This document shows positions 1-11,263 of a stretch of 64,000 bases of DNA, one piece after another (position 1 is the first letter of the stretch; every line of letters starts with the position of its first letter). The position numbers and the translations under genes are program-made. Under the pieces are notes generated by a model. That model was not told where the DNA came from. It worked only from the letters and a program-made list of their open reading frames with translations, and did not search any database. The DNA lies in contig JANUWI010000001.1 of assembly GCA_025504975.1 (NCBI GenBank), forward strand, positions 4,278,001 to 4,342,000, read 5' to 3'. The DNA is from Plenodomus lindquistii (lineage: Eukaryota; Ascomycota; Dothideomycetes; Pleosporales; Leptosphaeriaceae).

Positions 1-428
1 ACAAGCCTGAAACTGTACTGTTTTGGCGCCATGGCACGATCTTCCCTGATACAACGGGAAATGCATCATGTCTTCTTCCCTTCTCTCGTCCTTTTATGAT
101 ATCCCTGCATTGCCCTTGTTTGAAATGGAATCATGTTATCTAAACTCTGTTTGGCTACTTCTATAAGAATTGATTCGCCGTCATCTGCATGATCTCGCAC
201 TTTTGTTCGACGCTCGTCCCACTTCCTTGGACTAGTGCAGCGGTGACAAGCTCAGCGTGCTATATCATTAGGCCATGTTCCCTTCGTGTGTTCAAGGATT
301 CGTGTACAACTCATCAGCAAAGGGTCTCATTCAGGTCAGAAGGTTCAACGCTCAAGACTATACATCCCAGGGCAGCTACTATTTCCGTACTTTTTTCCCT
401 ATCGACGACTACTTCACATACCAACTTT
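1..428. other. gene-free left edge
   Basis: No gene is supported here. It is the 3' flank of the minus-strand carboxylesterase that ends at 429. The small open frames that run into it from the right are shadows of that gene. Confidence 0.6.
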
Positions 429-2311
429 TCAGTACGGTACCTTGGCCGCAAGTTCCTTCCAGAAATCACACCTCTTACCTCTTCCGCCTTCCCATGCGCT
501 TGCGTCGGCCAAGTTGATCTGATTGGAAACTCCTGGGTCACTGTACACGTTGTACTTGAGGTTCTCTGTCGTCTCGACAAATGTGGCGACGCCACCTGTT
601 GCGTTCAAGTTTAGGAGCACTGGTTTTTGCTCATTCCATTGTGGCCACTGGATCATCTGTCCACCGTATCCGGCAGCAGCAGGGACAGTGCTGTTGGCAA
701 CGCCACCCTTTGCGTCTTCAACGCTGATTACCGGAGAATCGACAGTGATAAAATTGCCCCATATCTTGCGGAACGCATGTTTGAAAGAAGCTCCCGGTGT
801 CGGTGTCCCAGACCAGAGCGCCTGCAGGTCGTAGCCGTGATAACTCGGCGGGGCACTAAACTGGTATTTCCAGCCTTGAGGGAAAGCCGCTGCCGCCCAG
901 TACGAGGGACAGTCAAACGCGTACTCGGCGAAGACGTTGAAGACGCGTTGCTGTTGGCCAGAACCGAATTCGGAAACGTTGACTGCCGTTGGTGTCCCAG
1001 TGCCCGACGTGGAGAACTTTGCTGCGTTAGGGTTGACATTGTGTGTATCTCCCGCGTAGCTGTACTGCTTTTCAACAGCTGATCGATCAGATCCTGAGAA
1101 GCTAGGGAAGGTTGTGCTAATATAGTTCCTGAAGTCTTGCAGGGTTTTGGTGGTGGGTGGGCTGAGGGGAACACCCTCGTTGGCCATGTTTCCAGAGAGC
1201 ACCCTCTTTCCCTGGAGCGCCTTTGCGAGGAGCTGCTTGGTGAGGCGATCTTTGACAAAAGATCCGTCTGTGACGGGAAGGAAGGCAAAGGTTCCAAAAG
1301 GTCCGGCTTCTGACACCCTCGCACTAGCATTCTGTAGGATTACAGTGTCGGCGTCGCGAAGACACTTGAGCTTATCACTCGACTTTGCGCAGCCAGCGTA
1401 ATTTACAAACTGGCTGTATGCCTGAGCGGGTCCGTTGTCGTTGTAGTTATGCTGGGATGGTAACCAAGGGCTGGCCGCAATGACATTCTGGAACAGCTTC
1501 TCCTTTTGTTTTCCGCCGTAAGCTTGAGCTTGGTAAAGAACTGCGCCAGCACCTGCGCTTTCGCCTGCAATGGTGACTCTACTGGCATCGCCTCCAAACT
1601 TGCTAATATGGCTTTGCACCCATTTGAGCGCAAAATTCATATCTAGCAGTCCTGCATTTAGCGTACCGCCCGCCTTGACATCGTCACCCGCAAGAAAACC
1701 AAAGGCACCTAAGCGGTATTGAATGATGACGCTGATGAAGCTGTTGTTGTTGGTAGTGAGAAACTCGGTTGGGTCCAAACCACTTGCGCTGAACAAGCCA
1801 TAACCTCCACCATCTAAAATTGGTCAATGCATGTCACTGTAGAGTAGGTAGTAGATTTGCCACTCACGGATCCAAAAGAAGACGGGCAAATTCTTCGCAT
1901 TGGCTGGGGCATAGACGTTGAGGAACAGACAGTCTTCGTTTCCGAGCGCAGACGTGAATCCATACGCAGCCGGCGTTTGTGATGAAGCACCCGTCTGAGG
2001 GCAGAATGGCGGATCCGTCAGAGCCGCACTGGTCGTTCTGTTCTTTGCTGGAGTCTGGGGCGCGGCGAATCTCAGTTTGCCGACTGGTGGCGCAGCATAA
2101 CGAATGCTTTGGTTTGGGTCAACGCTGATGGCTCATGTACCGCCCCAAGCGACACCACTTACCCTTTAAAGACGTTGACGCTGTTGTTGGCATCGTAGCT
2201 TCCTTGATAGACAGCGTAGCCAAGATCAACAGTAGGCGCCTTTGTTGCGCGGGGAGCAGGTTTCGCGCAAGCCCCTGCAGCAAGGAGCGCGGTCGCAAAG
2301 GTGACCTTCAT
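429..2311 (-). CDS. Secreted type-B carboxylesterase (alpha/beta hydrolase)
   Basis: Three exons: 2311-2163, 2124-1868 and 1813-429, encoding 596 aa. An N-terminal secretion signal (MKVTFATALLAAGACAKP) is followed by the type-B esterase fold. Visible family motifs are YAAPPVGKLRF, EDCLFLNVY, the oxyanion-hole stretch HGGGYG (its His codon is split by the second intron) and the nucleophile elbow GESAG (Ser about 221). By family analogy the triad is completed by Glu about 348 (in ANEG) and His about 461 (in YHGYDL). The protein probably hydrolyses esters outside the cell; the substrate cannot be read from sequence. The start is fixed by the signal peptide. Intron 1 is only 38 nt (2162-2125) but restores a perfect frame; intron 2 is 54 nt (1867-1814). 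No partner gene is adjacent. Confidence 0.9.
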
Positions 2312-2994
2312 GTTTCAGATGAATCGCGTTATCAGGGCGTGTGCGTCTCTCTTTGTCAAGTTCTAGCGGCAAATCCCAGTAGCCAGGGACGACGACTTTA
2401 GGCGACGCAGGAGAGACGATGGGGAAGATACCCAGGACGGTGGGAACAAACATGCAGCCGCGCAGCCCAATCTATTCCAGTACCTAGCGATGGGAGCCAT
2501 GGGCCTAGGTATAAATACACAGGCAGATTGCATAACAGACTAAGTTCGTTTCACGACTAGTGGTTGAGTGCGCGGGACGTCTGCCAGCTTCTGCGTTTGC
2601 TCTCCGAACGACGCCATCTCTCAATACGAAGTATTTAGTCCATGGCGTTTTCTGGGCCGCACATGGGCTGATGAGGAACGGCATGTCTATGCCCTACGCG
2701 CATACACACACAGTAGTATAATGCAAGTTCATGCATAAGCCGCGGTACACAGCGAACTAGCGATTCAACTGGCCGCCGTAATAGGCGATTCCGAGCGAAG
2801 ACAGCCGCGCAGCAATCTAACAGAAGGTTAGCACAACCAGTTTGCGTTCGAGTAGTTAGATTGAAATACATAGGCCTCTAGATTATTAGCCGTACAGTAA
2901 ATATATACAGTAATTAAAAAAAATTAGTAAGAAAAAAATCCAAGTTTTTTATATTTGTTTTAGTAAATTAATAACTTTGATTAAATGTGTGTAG
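2312..2994. other. intergenic: esterase promoter and AT-rich patch
   Basis: Upstream region of the esterase and 3' flank of the membrane-protein gene that ends at 2995. The right part (about 2876-2990) is strikingly AT-rich with A and T homopolymers. No gene is seen. Confidence 0.5.
2876..2990. repeat. AT-rich patch
   Basis: Runs of A/T, including stretches of seven or more A, contrast with the GC-balanced neighbourhood. It could be a decayed, RIP-like mutated repeat relic or simply 3' flanking DNA of the gene ending at 2995. Confidence 0.4.
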
Positions 2995-4278
2995 CTACTT
3001 AGGTAGTGTATTACTAGCGGAATAGGTTGTTGCATTACCTTGTTGTTGCACCTCTCTTATGGCCTTGGCATAGTCGCTCTCTGCAACCATGTCCCGCGAC
3101 CTGTGGCTTTGGGAGTCAACCATGAAGTGTGGCTCCTGTGCAGTCTGCACGCCCATCGTAGGGGATGGCACGCTTGAAGTGACTAGTGCACTGGGCACTA
3201 TGTCCTCAGGATTACGTCCTTGATTCGCATCGTACATGTGCAGACTATCAGGCGTTATGACGGAGTCCTTGTGGGCTCGGCGGGCTTTCTTGGGTTTGAA
3301 AGGATAGTTGCTGGGGTGGATGTAGTCACCATCGGGACTGCGGACTTCCTGTAACGCGTTTGCCTCCCTTTCCATCTCTTCCCATGTCGCAACCAGCCCT
3401 CCATCGTTGCGACTGCGGCTGTCGCTCAAGTCTCCCGAGAAGCTACCAAGCCGACTGATTTTGAAAGCCCTCAGGCGATCTAGGGCCATCTTGAAATCAT
3501 CCAGTACGACTGAATCGGTCAGGCATTTGAACACGAATGCAAGCTTCCAAAAAGGGTTGATGCCTGTAGCTCCCGGGAGTGTCCAGGCTCGTGTGACAGA
3601 CAGGATGTCGAGAATGATGAATACGATGCTGAGGAGCATGGCCAACAGCATGATCCCGAAGCGAGGCGAGATTCGTACAATCTCCTTGATTGTCATCTCA
3701 TACTGGGTCTTGATGACCCAAAACAGATAGACTGTGGTTAGAATCCACCACGGGTCCCGGCAGAGGGCTTCCCACGGCCGTGTTTTTAGGAAAAGTTTGT
3801 TGACACCGTGGAAGTAGGCAAAGTTTGCATAGATCTCGAGGACCCAATAAGATTGGGCGAGGACGATGGTACCGATGAAAACGAGGCTGACCCGCTTGGA
3901 AAGAAACGGTTTCATTTTCAACCAAGCTATGACGTTGTGTAGAGACCATGAGGCATTTAGGAAAATGGCTGCGACGGAGAGCCACCATACATCAATGGGA
4001 GATGTGAAGAACAGCCAGAAGCCCTGCCATAGACCGAGGATCAGTTCAAGGAGAATCAACTAGACGTAATCAGTTGTGAAACTGGGTTGGTTCAGGAGCC
4101 AACGAACTTTATGAAGGAGAATCCCTCTTCGCATGTTGGCAAGCGTAATGAAGGACATGATGACCAGTGAGCCCACCAGAAAGCCTTGTGCCCATGCCTC
4201 CAGCACGAGCTCCTCTGGGTTTGTGGGTTTTTGAACCACTTCCCCCTGGCGCCACTCCACGTCGGGGATTGGACTCAT
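2995..4278 (-). CDS. Seven-helix fungal membrane protein, function unknown
   Basis: Two exons, 4278-4108 and 4059-2995, encode 411 aa. The 48-nt intron (4107-4060) has donor gttcgt, a ctgat branch site and acceptor tag; it joins ...GILLHK to LILLELILG in frame. About seven hydrophobic segments fill residues 35-245, for example the segments around VGSLVIMSFITLA, LVFIGTIVLA and MLLAMLLSIVFIILDI. A hydrophilic cytoplasmic-type tail of about 160 residues follows (KPKKARRAHKDSV, then Ser/Pro-rich). The topology resembles fungal receptor-like or RTA-like integral membrane proteins, but no defining motif was recognised. It is divergent to the eIF2D gene, with about 1 kb between them. Function is unassigned. 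Confidence 0.75.
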
Positions 4279-5325
4279 GGCGGCAGAGTTTTCGATGTTC
4301 GGATGTCGGATGCCGAGGCTCGAAGAGTGATGTCACTCTCAAGCAGCTTTTGTACGCGAACCCAGGAGAAGCACCATGACAGACGCACGAGGCAGCGAAG
4401 GGGAGAGGATGCTCAAGGGGCGGTGATGAGAAGCAATGCCATGGCACGAGAGCAGGGCGTTTGGCTGTAGAGTAAGCCGCCGTCTCTCCGCATTTTGCCA
4501 TGGCAGTGATGAGCGCCGGGTGCCGTTGGAAAAACCGGGGCGCCACAGAAACGAATTGGACACGCTATGTCCACTGAAGGATAAGTGGATTTACGTACCC
4601 AGCTTGTGACTCGTTCCTCGAGGACGTGGACGCGTCGAAGGCAGAGCCGCCTCGTGGCGTTCATGTCCTGCTTGCGCATGTCGTCGCTGACAAACAAAAG
4701 CATCGACGCAACGCATGCGACCTAAGCTTGCAGTCCAACGTTGCTGAATGACGTGGCGCTGAACCACATGGAAGGTACAGTCAATGGTTTGTGGGCGTGT
4801 ACATGGATGAAGGGGACTGAGGCATGCGACGCGTCGTGATGAAGTTGATACGGGCTGGTTGAGTGTGGAGTCTGGGGTTTCTTTGTCCTGCCTCGTGGCA
4901 CAGCAACGGCAGCTTGCGCGTGCAACGGCTCCCAACCAGGCTGTTGGGTCGCACAGACTTGGTGAGGCACGAGGGGGGAATGCGTTGCGTTTACATACTA
5001 GTACTTGTATCTCTATCCTGCTCAGCTCCATCCGTGAGCCACAAGCCATGGGTATGACCTACAAACAGCACCGACCGACTCTCTAGTGCTCTACTCTAGT
5101 GGCATCGCGTCCGGCGCTGCCCCGCTGAGGTCATCATCAATTCCCATCGCCTGTCCGCCCCGCTCGCCCGCTCCTTCACAGACGTGGACTGTGGCGCCGA
5201 CGCGTCGATAAACAGGCGCGAGACGCCGCCCACTGACGCTGAAAACCCACACCTGCACCTGCACCTGCACCTGCACTTGCACTTGCACTTGCACCAAGCT
5301 CAGCGCTGCCTGTCCCGTCGCCATC
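4279..5325. other. intergenic: divergent promoter region
   Basis: About 1 kb between the divergent membrane-protein gene (-) and eIF2D (+). Several open frames of 60-150 codons lie on both strands, but none shows family signals or splice support. The right end holds a hexanucleotide repeat. Confidence 0.5.
5249..5296. repeat. hexanucleotide repeat (CTGCAC/TTGCAC)
   Basis: About four copies of ctgcac grade into three copies of ttgcac, ending 30 nt before the eIF2D start codon, so it is probably in the 5' leader or core promoter. Confidence 0.8.
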
Positions 5326-7369
5326 ATGTTCAAGAAGAAGCCAACGGCGCGTCTCTCCCACCCCGCCCTTGGCTGCCCTCATGGACTGGACCGCTAACTC
5401 GGCCTAGGTCAAGCCGCTCAGTCCGCTCAAGTCCAGCGAGCGCCGCCGCACCGCCGACCAGATCATCGCCGACTTCAGCATCCCCGTGCCCGCCGACTCC
5501 ACTCCAGCTGCACAAGACAAGGCCGCACCGACCGCCGCCCTCACAGCACTGCGCAGGTCGCTTCTGCCCGACAATGCCCTGTCCGCGAGGTTCACGACGA
5601 CGGCGGGACCAGACCTCAAGCATGTGTCGGGCACCATCTACGTCGGCAGCCATGAGGGCACACACGGCGAACAGCGTGTGCTGTGGGCCAAGGTGGCCGA
5701 CAAAATGTACCCAACCGTCTACACTCTTTGGCACAATCCCCGCATCGTTCCACTGCTGCACACGCCACTGGTCGTTGTCGAGAAGCTGCAAGGCGGCGCA
5801 GATCTCATGACACCAGGCTTGCAGCGAGGCCCGCCTTTCCCGCGAGGTGCCACCAAGGGCGCCGTTGTAGCCATTGCCAGCCTCGAGGCCCCCACCGTGC
5901 CCATGGCTGTAGGCACATGCGAGATCAATGTCAGCGCGCTCGACCAGGTACAGGGCGTCAAAGGCCAGGCTGTCTCTACCTTTCACTGGGTCGGCGACGA
6001 GCTCTGGGCGTGGAGTAGCACCAACAAGCCAGGCAGCGACCCTCCAGACCTCATCCCACGCTGGGATGAGGAAGCAGCCGATGATACGAGCTTGGTTGAC
6101 CGTACTGCTGCCATGGACCTCGATGATGAGGGCGGCATTGCACTCACGACCGACTCTCCAGAGCAATCCGAGGCTGAGAAGAGGCAGGGTGTCGACGGCA
6201 ATGATGCACCTTCTAGCCTCGATTTTGTAGACGTTGTCGATGAGCAGGAGCTTACGACGAAAGGCAAGAATTCGTGACCTCCTTCGTTGAACCGCCTGCT
6301 GATGATTCCAGAAATCGACGATGCATTCGTCAACGCCTTCTTGTTCGGTATCCGACATCATATGAGCACTAATCGAGACCATCCCACCCACGGCCTCGAA
6401 TTCCCACTGTCACAATCACATGTCATGGCCCAGCTTGTCCAGCCTTTTCTCCCTACGTACTCACCCGCACGGACATCGTCACTCCAGATCAAAAAGACAA
6501 GTTGGAAGAACCTCCGAAAATTCATCAAGTACCTGGACAAGCAAATGATACTGAAGTCCAAGGATCGTGACGGTAATGAGGTTGTCGTTATGGACATCGA
6601 TTTCAAGGATCGTCGCGTGGATGCCTTTGTACCATATCGTTTGCCCAAGAAAGATATTCCCACTGCTGCGAACACAAGTGGCAAAACCACGACGACAGCA
6701 TCCTCACAGCTACAAACAAGTCAAACATTGCGCGTAGTCTCATTACTTCGTCCAAAGGACAAGCTTGGTCCCATCCTTGAGGCCTCTAAGGCTGATCCGC
6801 GCGGCTTTTACACACCTGCAGAACTCCGACAACATCTCATGGCCTACGCCGAGCTAGAAAACCTCGTCGACTCGAAAAACAAGCGGATGATCAAGATTGA
6901 CCCACAGATCGCCGATGCTCTGCTTGGGGCGTCCGCGGCAGACAACGCAGCATTGGCTACAGGTGCAATGACTCGTGACGCCTTAGCTGAACGCATGGTA
7001 GCGGCCTCTGCACCCTTTCACGTCATTCTACGCGGCAATGCCGACTTGAATGAGAGTAAGCCCAAGGCTGGTGCACCACCGAAGATTCAAATCACGCTAG
7101 AGACCCGCAGCGGCAACAAAACTGTGTCGAAGGTTCACGGTTTGGAACATTACCATATAGCCCCCCAGCCGCTTGCCGATGAATTGCGAAAGACATGCGC
7201 GGGTAGCACCAGCATTGATAAACTACAGGGATCGAGTCCAAAGGCTCCAATCATGGAAGTCATGATACAGGGACCACAAAAAGACGCCATCTTGCGAGCC
7301 CTCGAAAAGCGAGGTGTCAACAAATCTTGGGTGGAAGTCGTAGACAAAACAAAGGGGAAGAAGAAATGA
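5326..7369 (+). CDS. TMA64: Translation initiation factor eIF2D / Tma64 (ligatin family)
   Basis: Three exons, 5326-5346, 5408-6263 and 6312-7369, encode 644 aa. The family binds 40S subunits and acts in non-canonical initiation and in tRNA removal during ribosome recycling (established knowledge). Visible parts are the N-terminal MFKKKPT...VKPLSPLKSSERR head, a PUA-like half (about 95-190), an acidic linker, a SWIB-like segment (RGFYTPAELRQHL) and a C-terminal SUI1 domain (IQITLETRSGNKTVSKVHGLE...) ending in a Lys tail. Both introns appear to be GC-AG: 5347-5407 (gcgcgt...gctaac...ctag) and 6264-6311 (gcaaga...ctgat...ccag). No GT donor gives the conserved frame at either place. The first exon holds only seven codons. 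It is followed in tandem by TRM9. Confidence 0.9.
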
Positions 7370-7939
7370 GTGATTTGAGGCCTTTTGGCAACATGGATGA
7401 TACCCTCTCTCTACGGATAGGTCAAGTTGCTCGTCGCGCCTGCCACGTTACGATTCTTAGGTGGCAGTATCGTTCCTAATAGGCAACTTCAACATGCTCA
7501 AATAGCAGCGCAATTGGGGCGGCCTATCATGCCTAGCAAGAAATATCTTCTGTGCAAATGGCGCAGAGAACGGCTGTGTTCAACAGGGCTGGGAATTCTC
7601 AGTTTATGTTGCATCCATACCAATCAGAGGCACTCTAAGACAAGCATTAAATCCCGTCGGTCGTCATTCAATCAGAGATGTAGTTATTGAGATCATAGTC
7701 TGCAGAAAAGCCAAGCGGACCCATAGCGATACTCACCCCTATACTTGAATCTCAAGTCTGTCTTTCAGATAATGTGCCCGAGAAGAAGCTAGCTCTGTCG
7801 TAGATGGAAACGGTTTGGCTACACTGTCGTAGCGTCTTGGCGTTGACCCCCGTTCTAGTCGAACTTCCTCACGTGTGACAGCTATCAAGCCTTGCGAGGT
7901 CCGGCGTTTAGTCACACCTCAAACTCCGAGCAAGCTCCA
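7370..7939. other. intergenic between eIF2D and TRM9
   Basis: Tandem spacer of 570 nt containing the eIF2D 3' flank and TRM9 promoter. No gene or repeat was recognised. Confidence 0.5.
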
Positions 7940-8845
7940 ATGGCGGACTCAGAACAACACGGAGCACAATATGAAGCCCAACACGTCCATACAGTGTACG
8001 AAGAAATCGCCACACATTTTTCGTCGACGAGATACAAGGTGTGCGTCTCCACCATGCACAAAGGCAGGCAGCGATGACTGACTCACAGTCAGCCTTGGCC
8101 AATCGTTGAACGCTTCTTGAAAGAACAACCCGACGGCGCTATAGGCACAGATGTCGGATGCGGAAATGGGAAATATCTTGCTGTGAACCCCAAGGTTTTC
8201 ATAGTGGGGTCGGATCGGTATGTGTGCCTCTTTACTTATCCGACATAGTCAAAAACCTCATTTACATATCGCCGCGATGCTTACTCCAAGTCTGCCTACT
8301 ACAGATCGACAAATCTGGTCAAAATCGCTAAACAACATGAACCCCATTCGACAGTTGTGGCCGACAATTTATCTCTACCCCATCCAGACGGTACTTTTGA
8401 CTTTGCCATTTCAATAGCAGTTATTCACCATTTGTCTACCCCGGCTCGACGCGTTGAAGCTGTGAGATGTGTATTGAATCTCCTCCGGCGGCCAAGTCCC
8501 GGGTCCTCGGCGCAGTCGGGGAAAGCACTCATCTATGTGTGGGCACTTGAGCAAAAGGACAGTCGAAGAGGGTGGGATGAGGGGCATGAGCAGGATGTCA
8601 TGGTGCCGTGGGTGTTGAAGCATGACAAGGGAAAAGTTCCGAAGAAGGAGAGAAAGAAAGGATCGCGGAACGAAGCACAGAGTCTAGAACAAGAACAGCG
8701 GGAAAGTAACGACAAGACTTTTCTGAGATACTATCACCTGTATAGAAAGGGAGAATTGGAACAAAATGTAGAAGAGGCTGGTGGTGTTGCGCTAGAGGCG
8801 GGATACGAAAAGGACAATTGGTGGGTGATAGCTTCTGTGAGATGA
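7940..8845 (+). CDS. TRM9: tRNA wobble-uridine carboxymethyl methyltransferase Trm9
   Basis: Three exons, 7940-8038, 8093-8217 and 8305-8845, encode 254 aa. Trm9, with Trm112, methylates cm5U at wobble position 34 of certain tRNAs to mcm5U using S-adenosylmethionine. The N-terminal family signature HVHTVYEEIATHFSSTRYK joins PWPIVERFL across intron 1. The SAM motif I is GTDVGCGNGKYL. GSDR joins STNLVKIA across intron 2. Then follow VADNLSLPHPDGTFDFAI and the family motif IHHLSTPARR. The C-terminus (RYYHLYRKGELE ... NWWVIASVR) matches the usual ending. Introns are 54 and 87 nt. The 3' end faces RCE1 across only 112 nt, so the 3' UTRs probably overlap. Confidence 0.93.
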
Positions 8846-8957
8846 GGAGTTTTCTTTCACTAGAACTTCGAAAGCAGAGCCTTATTCAATGGCCCAGGCC
8901 ATGTTTTATTTTGCTCATACGTTCTTGCATATTAACAAATATTGGTGCGCAATTGGA

Positions 8958-10240
8958 CTAAAGTACGCGTCCATCCTTCGCTAAACCAACAGATAGCTTG
9001 TGAACGCTCGTTGTCAGAGGGAAGAGCAGCAGATAGAAGGTATAAGCGCCGGCCACAAGAATGGCGTAGTAGGATATGGTCCACAGGGTGATCTTGCGGT
9101 GTAGGGCAGCATTGCTCCTGTGTCCGTCGTCTTTCATGCCAACACCTGGCCCGACGGGCATACCCACGTCAACCCCCACCCGGCCGTAGAGTCGTGGAAG
9201 GCCCATCCAGTTGCAAAAAGTGTGAGCTAGTATACACGTGAAGAGGTTGCCAGTACGTATGAAGACGAACGCGGCGAAGAAACCAAACAAGGACGTGTAG
9301 GCAAATTGAAAAAGTGACCGAAAGACCGCCATGACTAGGGGAACTTCTGGGTGGGTGATCCGGAACTCGTACAGATGGTGTAGATGCGCAATGCCAAAGT
9401 AGAGCGGAGTGAGAAATACGACTTGTGTTCCGGAGAAGTTTGCGAGGATGTGCAGAGGGATGATGCACGAACGCCAGACAATCTCTTCACTCACGGGGCC
9501 CTGGCGGGGTTAAGCTGCATTCCTTTCATAGGCTCCGTTGATTGGAGACTCACCACGATGAGGTTCCTGTAGCCGATCCAGCTGGTCAAGGTCTCACGGA
9601 CGCCCCGTAGTCTGATCCAGTCGTTCAAGTCGCCGTCCACGACGCCATACTCGAAGATTGGCCCAGCGAACAGAATCATCACCAGGAGCATAGTCCGCGC
9701 TGTGTCCAGAGGAGAGATGGGCCATACCCCGAAGAGTCTAAAAGTTTCTGAAAGAGAGACATGATGCTTGCTCAGAACAGCCATGGTTACAGCAGAGCAG
9801 ACGACGGTGGAACAATTGACAGCCCGTGTCCTGGCCCGGATGGAAGAGGGCGCATCTCGTGTCAATGTTCTGGATGGTCTGGTTGCTGACGAGAGATAGA
9901 ACGGAATCACATAGATGAGGACGTATGCAGCCTATTGAGAGCGAGGTTAGGAGTGGCTGCGAAGTCATGTCCATGAGCTGTATCTGGTAGGAAGAGAACA
10001 ACAACAAGGATTGTGGATATTTGGAACGTGGATCCACGTACGGAGAGGAGTGCCGCAGCATTGGCAGACAGAACAGGCGGTTTGGGAACTGTGATATGTC
10101 AGTTTCCTAGTCATAAGCACATGAGGTACAAGGCAACCCAGTGACCAACGAAGGGACAACTCACTGCCTTTGACGTGTTTTTCGTACATGTCTCCCAGCG
10201 TGTTGATGCTCTCGCGCCAGCCTGGGATGGGTGGAGGCAT
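8958..10240 (-). CDS. RCE1: CAAX prenyl protease 2 (Rce1 family)
   Basis: Four exons, 10240-10165, 10088-10042, 9931-9554 and 9500-8958, encode 347 aa. Rce1 is an ER membrane protease that removes the last three residues of prenylated CAAX proteins such as Ras and a-factor-like pheromones. Family hallmarks: the motif around RARTRAVNC near the N-terminal third; the catalytic EExxxR motif in GPVSEEIVWRS, built across intron 3 (9553-9501); the His motif FGIAHLHH; and the second His/Asn motif LAHTFCNWMG. There are about eight hydrophobic helices. Introns are 76, 110 and 53 nt, with consensus splice sites. The start at MPPPIPGW is the first ATG of the joined frame. It is convergent with TRM9. Confidence 0.93.
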
Positions 10241-11263
10241 GGCAGATGGCTTGTTGCTCCCTGGTGCGAACGAACAATAGCATGCACAGTCACGGTCGTC
10301 GTTGAGAGTCACGTGCCAGCGAGCAGTTCATCCGACCCGTGGACACGCCCGGAGCCGACCCTTCCGAAGTGACTTGACTTGCAGTTTTGCACGTTGCAGT
10401 GCGTGCCAACACAACACCCATGCGCACTTCCCAGCCTGCGTCCCCAGCTCTAGACATCGACATCGACGGTCGCGGGACGTGTGTACGCGCATCCCTGCAG
10501 CGCACTCACCGCACTTCTCCACTGGCCAGCTTTTTTGTCCCAGTGACGGGGCGAGGAGGGCGTGCAACGGTCCGTGTTCACACGTCACTTGCTTACTGGC
10601 TGCTCCCTCGGAATATTGCTCATTTCCTTCTCCACAAGCGCGTTGCGCCCGGCTATCGCTCGATACGCCATCAGCTTTGTGCATAGTCTACTTCTACGTA
10701 CACAGTAGACTAAGTCGAGGCCATGGCGAGGGGGTCCTGGGCACCTCGGAACTGCCATGCGGCGGCTTGTATCAGCGCAATTGCAGGCACAAGCAGCAGA
10801 TGATGTCGCCGTCGCCCTCGCGCGCTGGCGGCTGCCCAGGTCTTCTCCCGCGGCTCGTGCTTGATCGCTGACCGGGGCGGAGCTGGCAATTGGATCGCGC
10901 AGCAGCTCCAGCAGGCTGCTGCAGGCGCGCACCTGCATCTCCCAGGAGCAGCGAGGCTCGTTTAGGCCATGCTACTCGGCCACGCCTGCGCCAGCTTTAT
11001 CACCCGCCAGTCCTCGTTTCTCGCCGTCGAATCTTCAAACCGTCCTGCCTTTGCGCCGTCCACTCTTTTGGCATGTTTGCGTCGCGTTTCTAGTCGTTCT
11101 TTTGACAGCATCTTCACTCACGCTCTTTGTTCCCATTTATCCCATTCTTCCTTCTCAGCCTTGTACTTTTATCCATATTTTTTAATGGTCGGTTTCAGCG
11201 GCTCCACTCGCCCTCGACATCTCACAAGCTCAGGCACACGGTTCTACCCTCCTGTTACACAGC
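10241..11263. other. intergenic: divergent promoter region
   Basis: 1.0 kb between RCE1 (-) and the Ser-rich membrane protein (+). It is GC-rich on the left and pyrimidine-rich near 11050-11200. Open frames here lack family signals. No gene is supported. Confidence 0.5.

Noticed and set aside
5184..5810. 208-codon plus-strand frame with a His/Leu repeat
   Set aside because: It runs through the hexanucleotide repeat and across the eIF2D start in a different frame; no domain.
5330..6391. 353-codon minus-strand frame
   Set aside because: It lies opposite the conserved eIF2D exons; its apparent length follows from codon bias on the other strand.
10165..10312. 24-residue N-terminal extension of RCE1
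   Set aside because: It begins at a GTG codon; the first ATG gives the family-like start.
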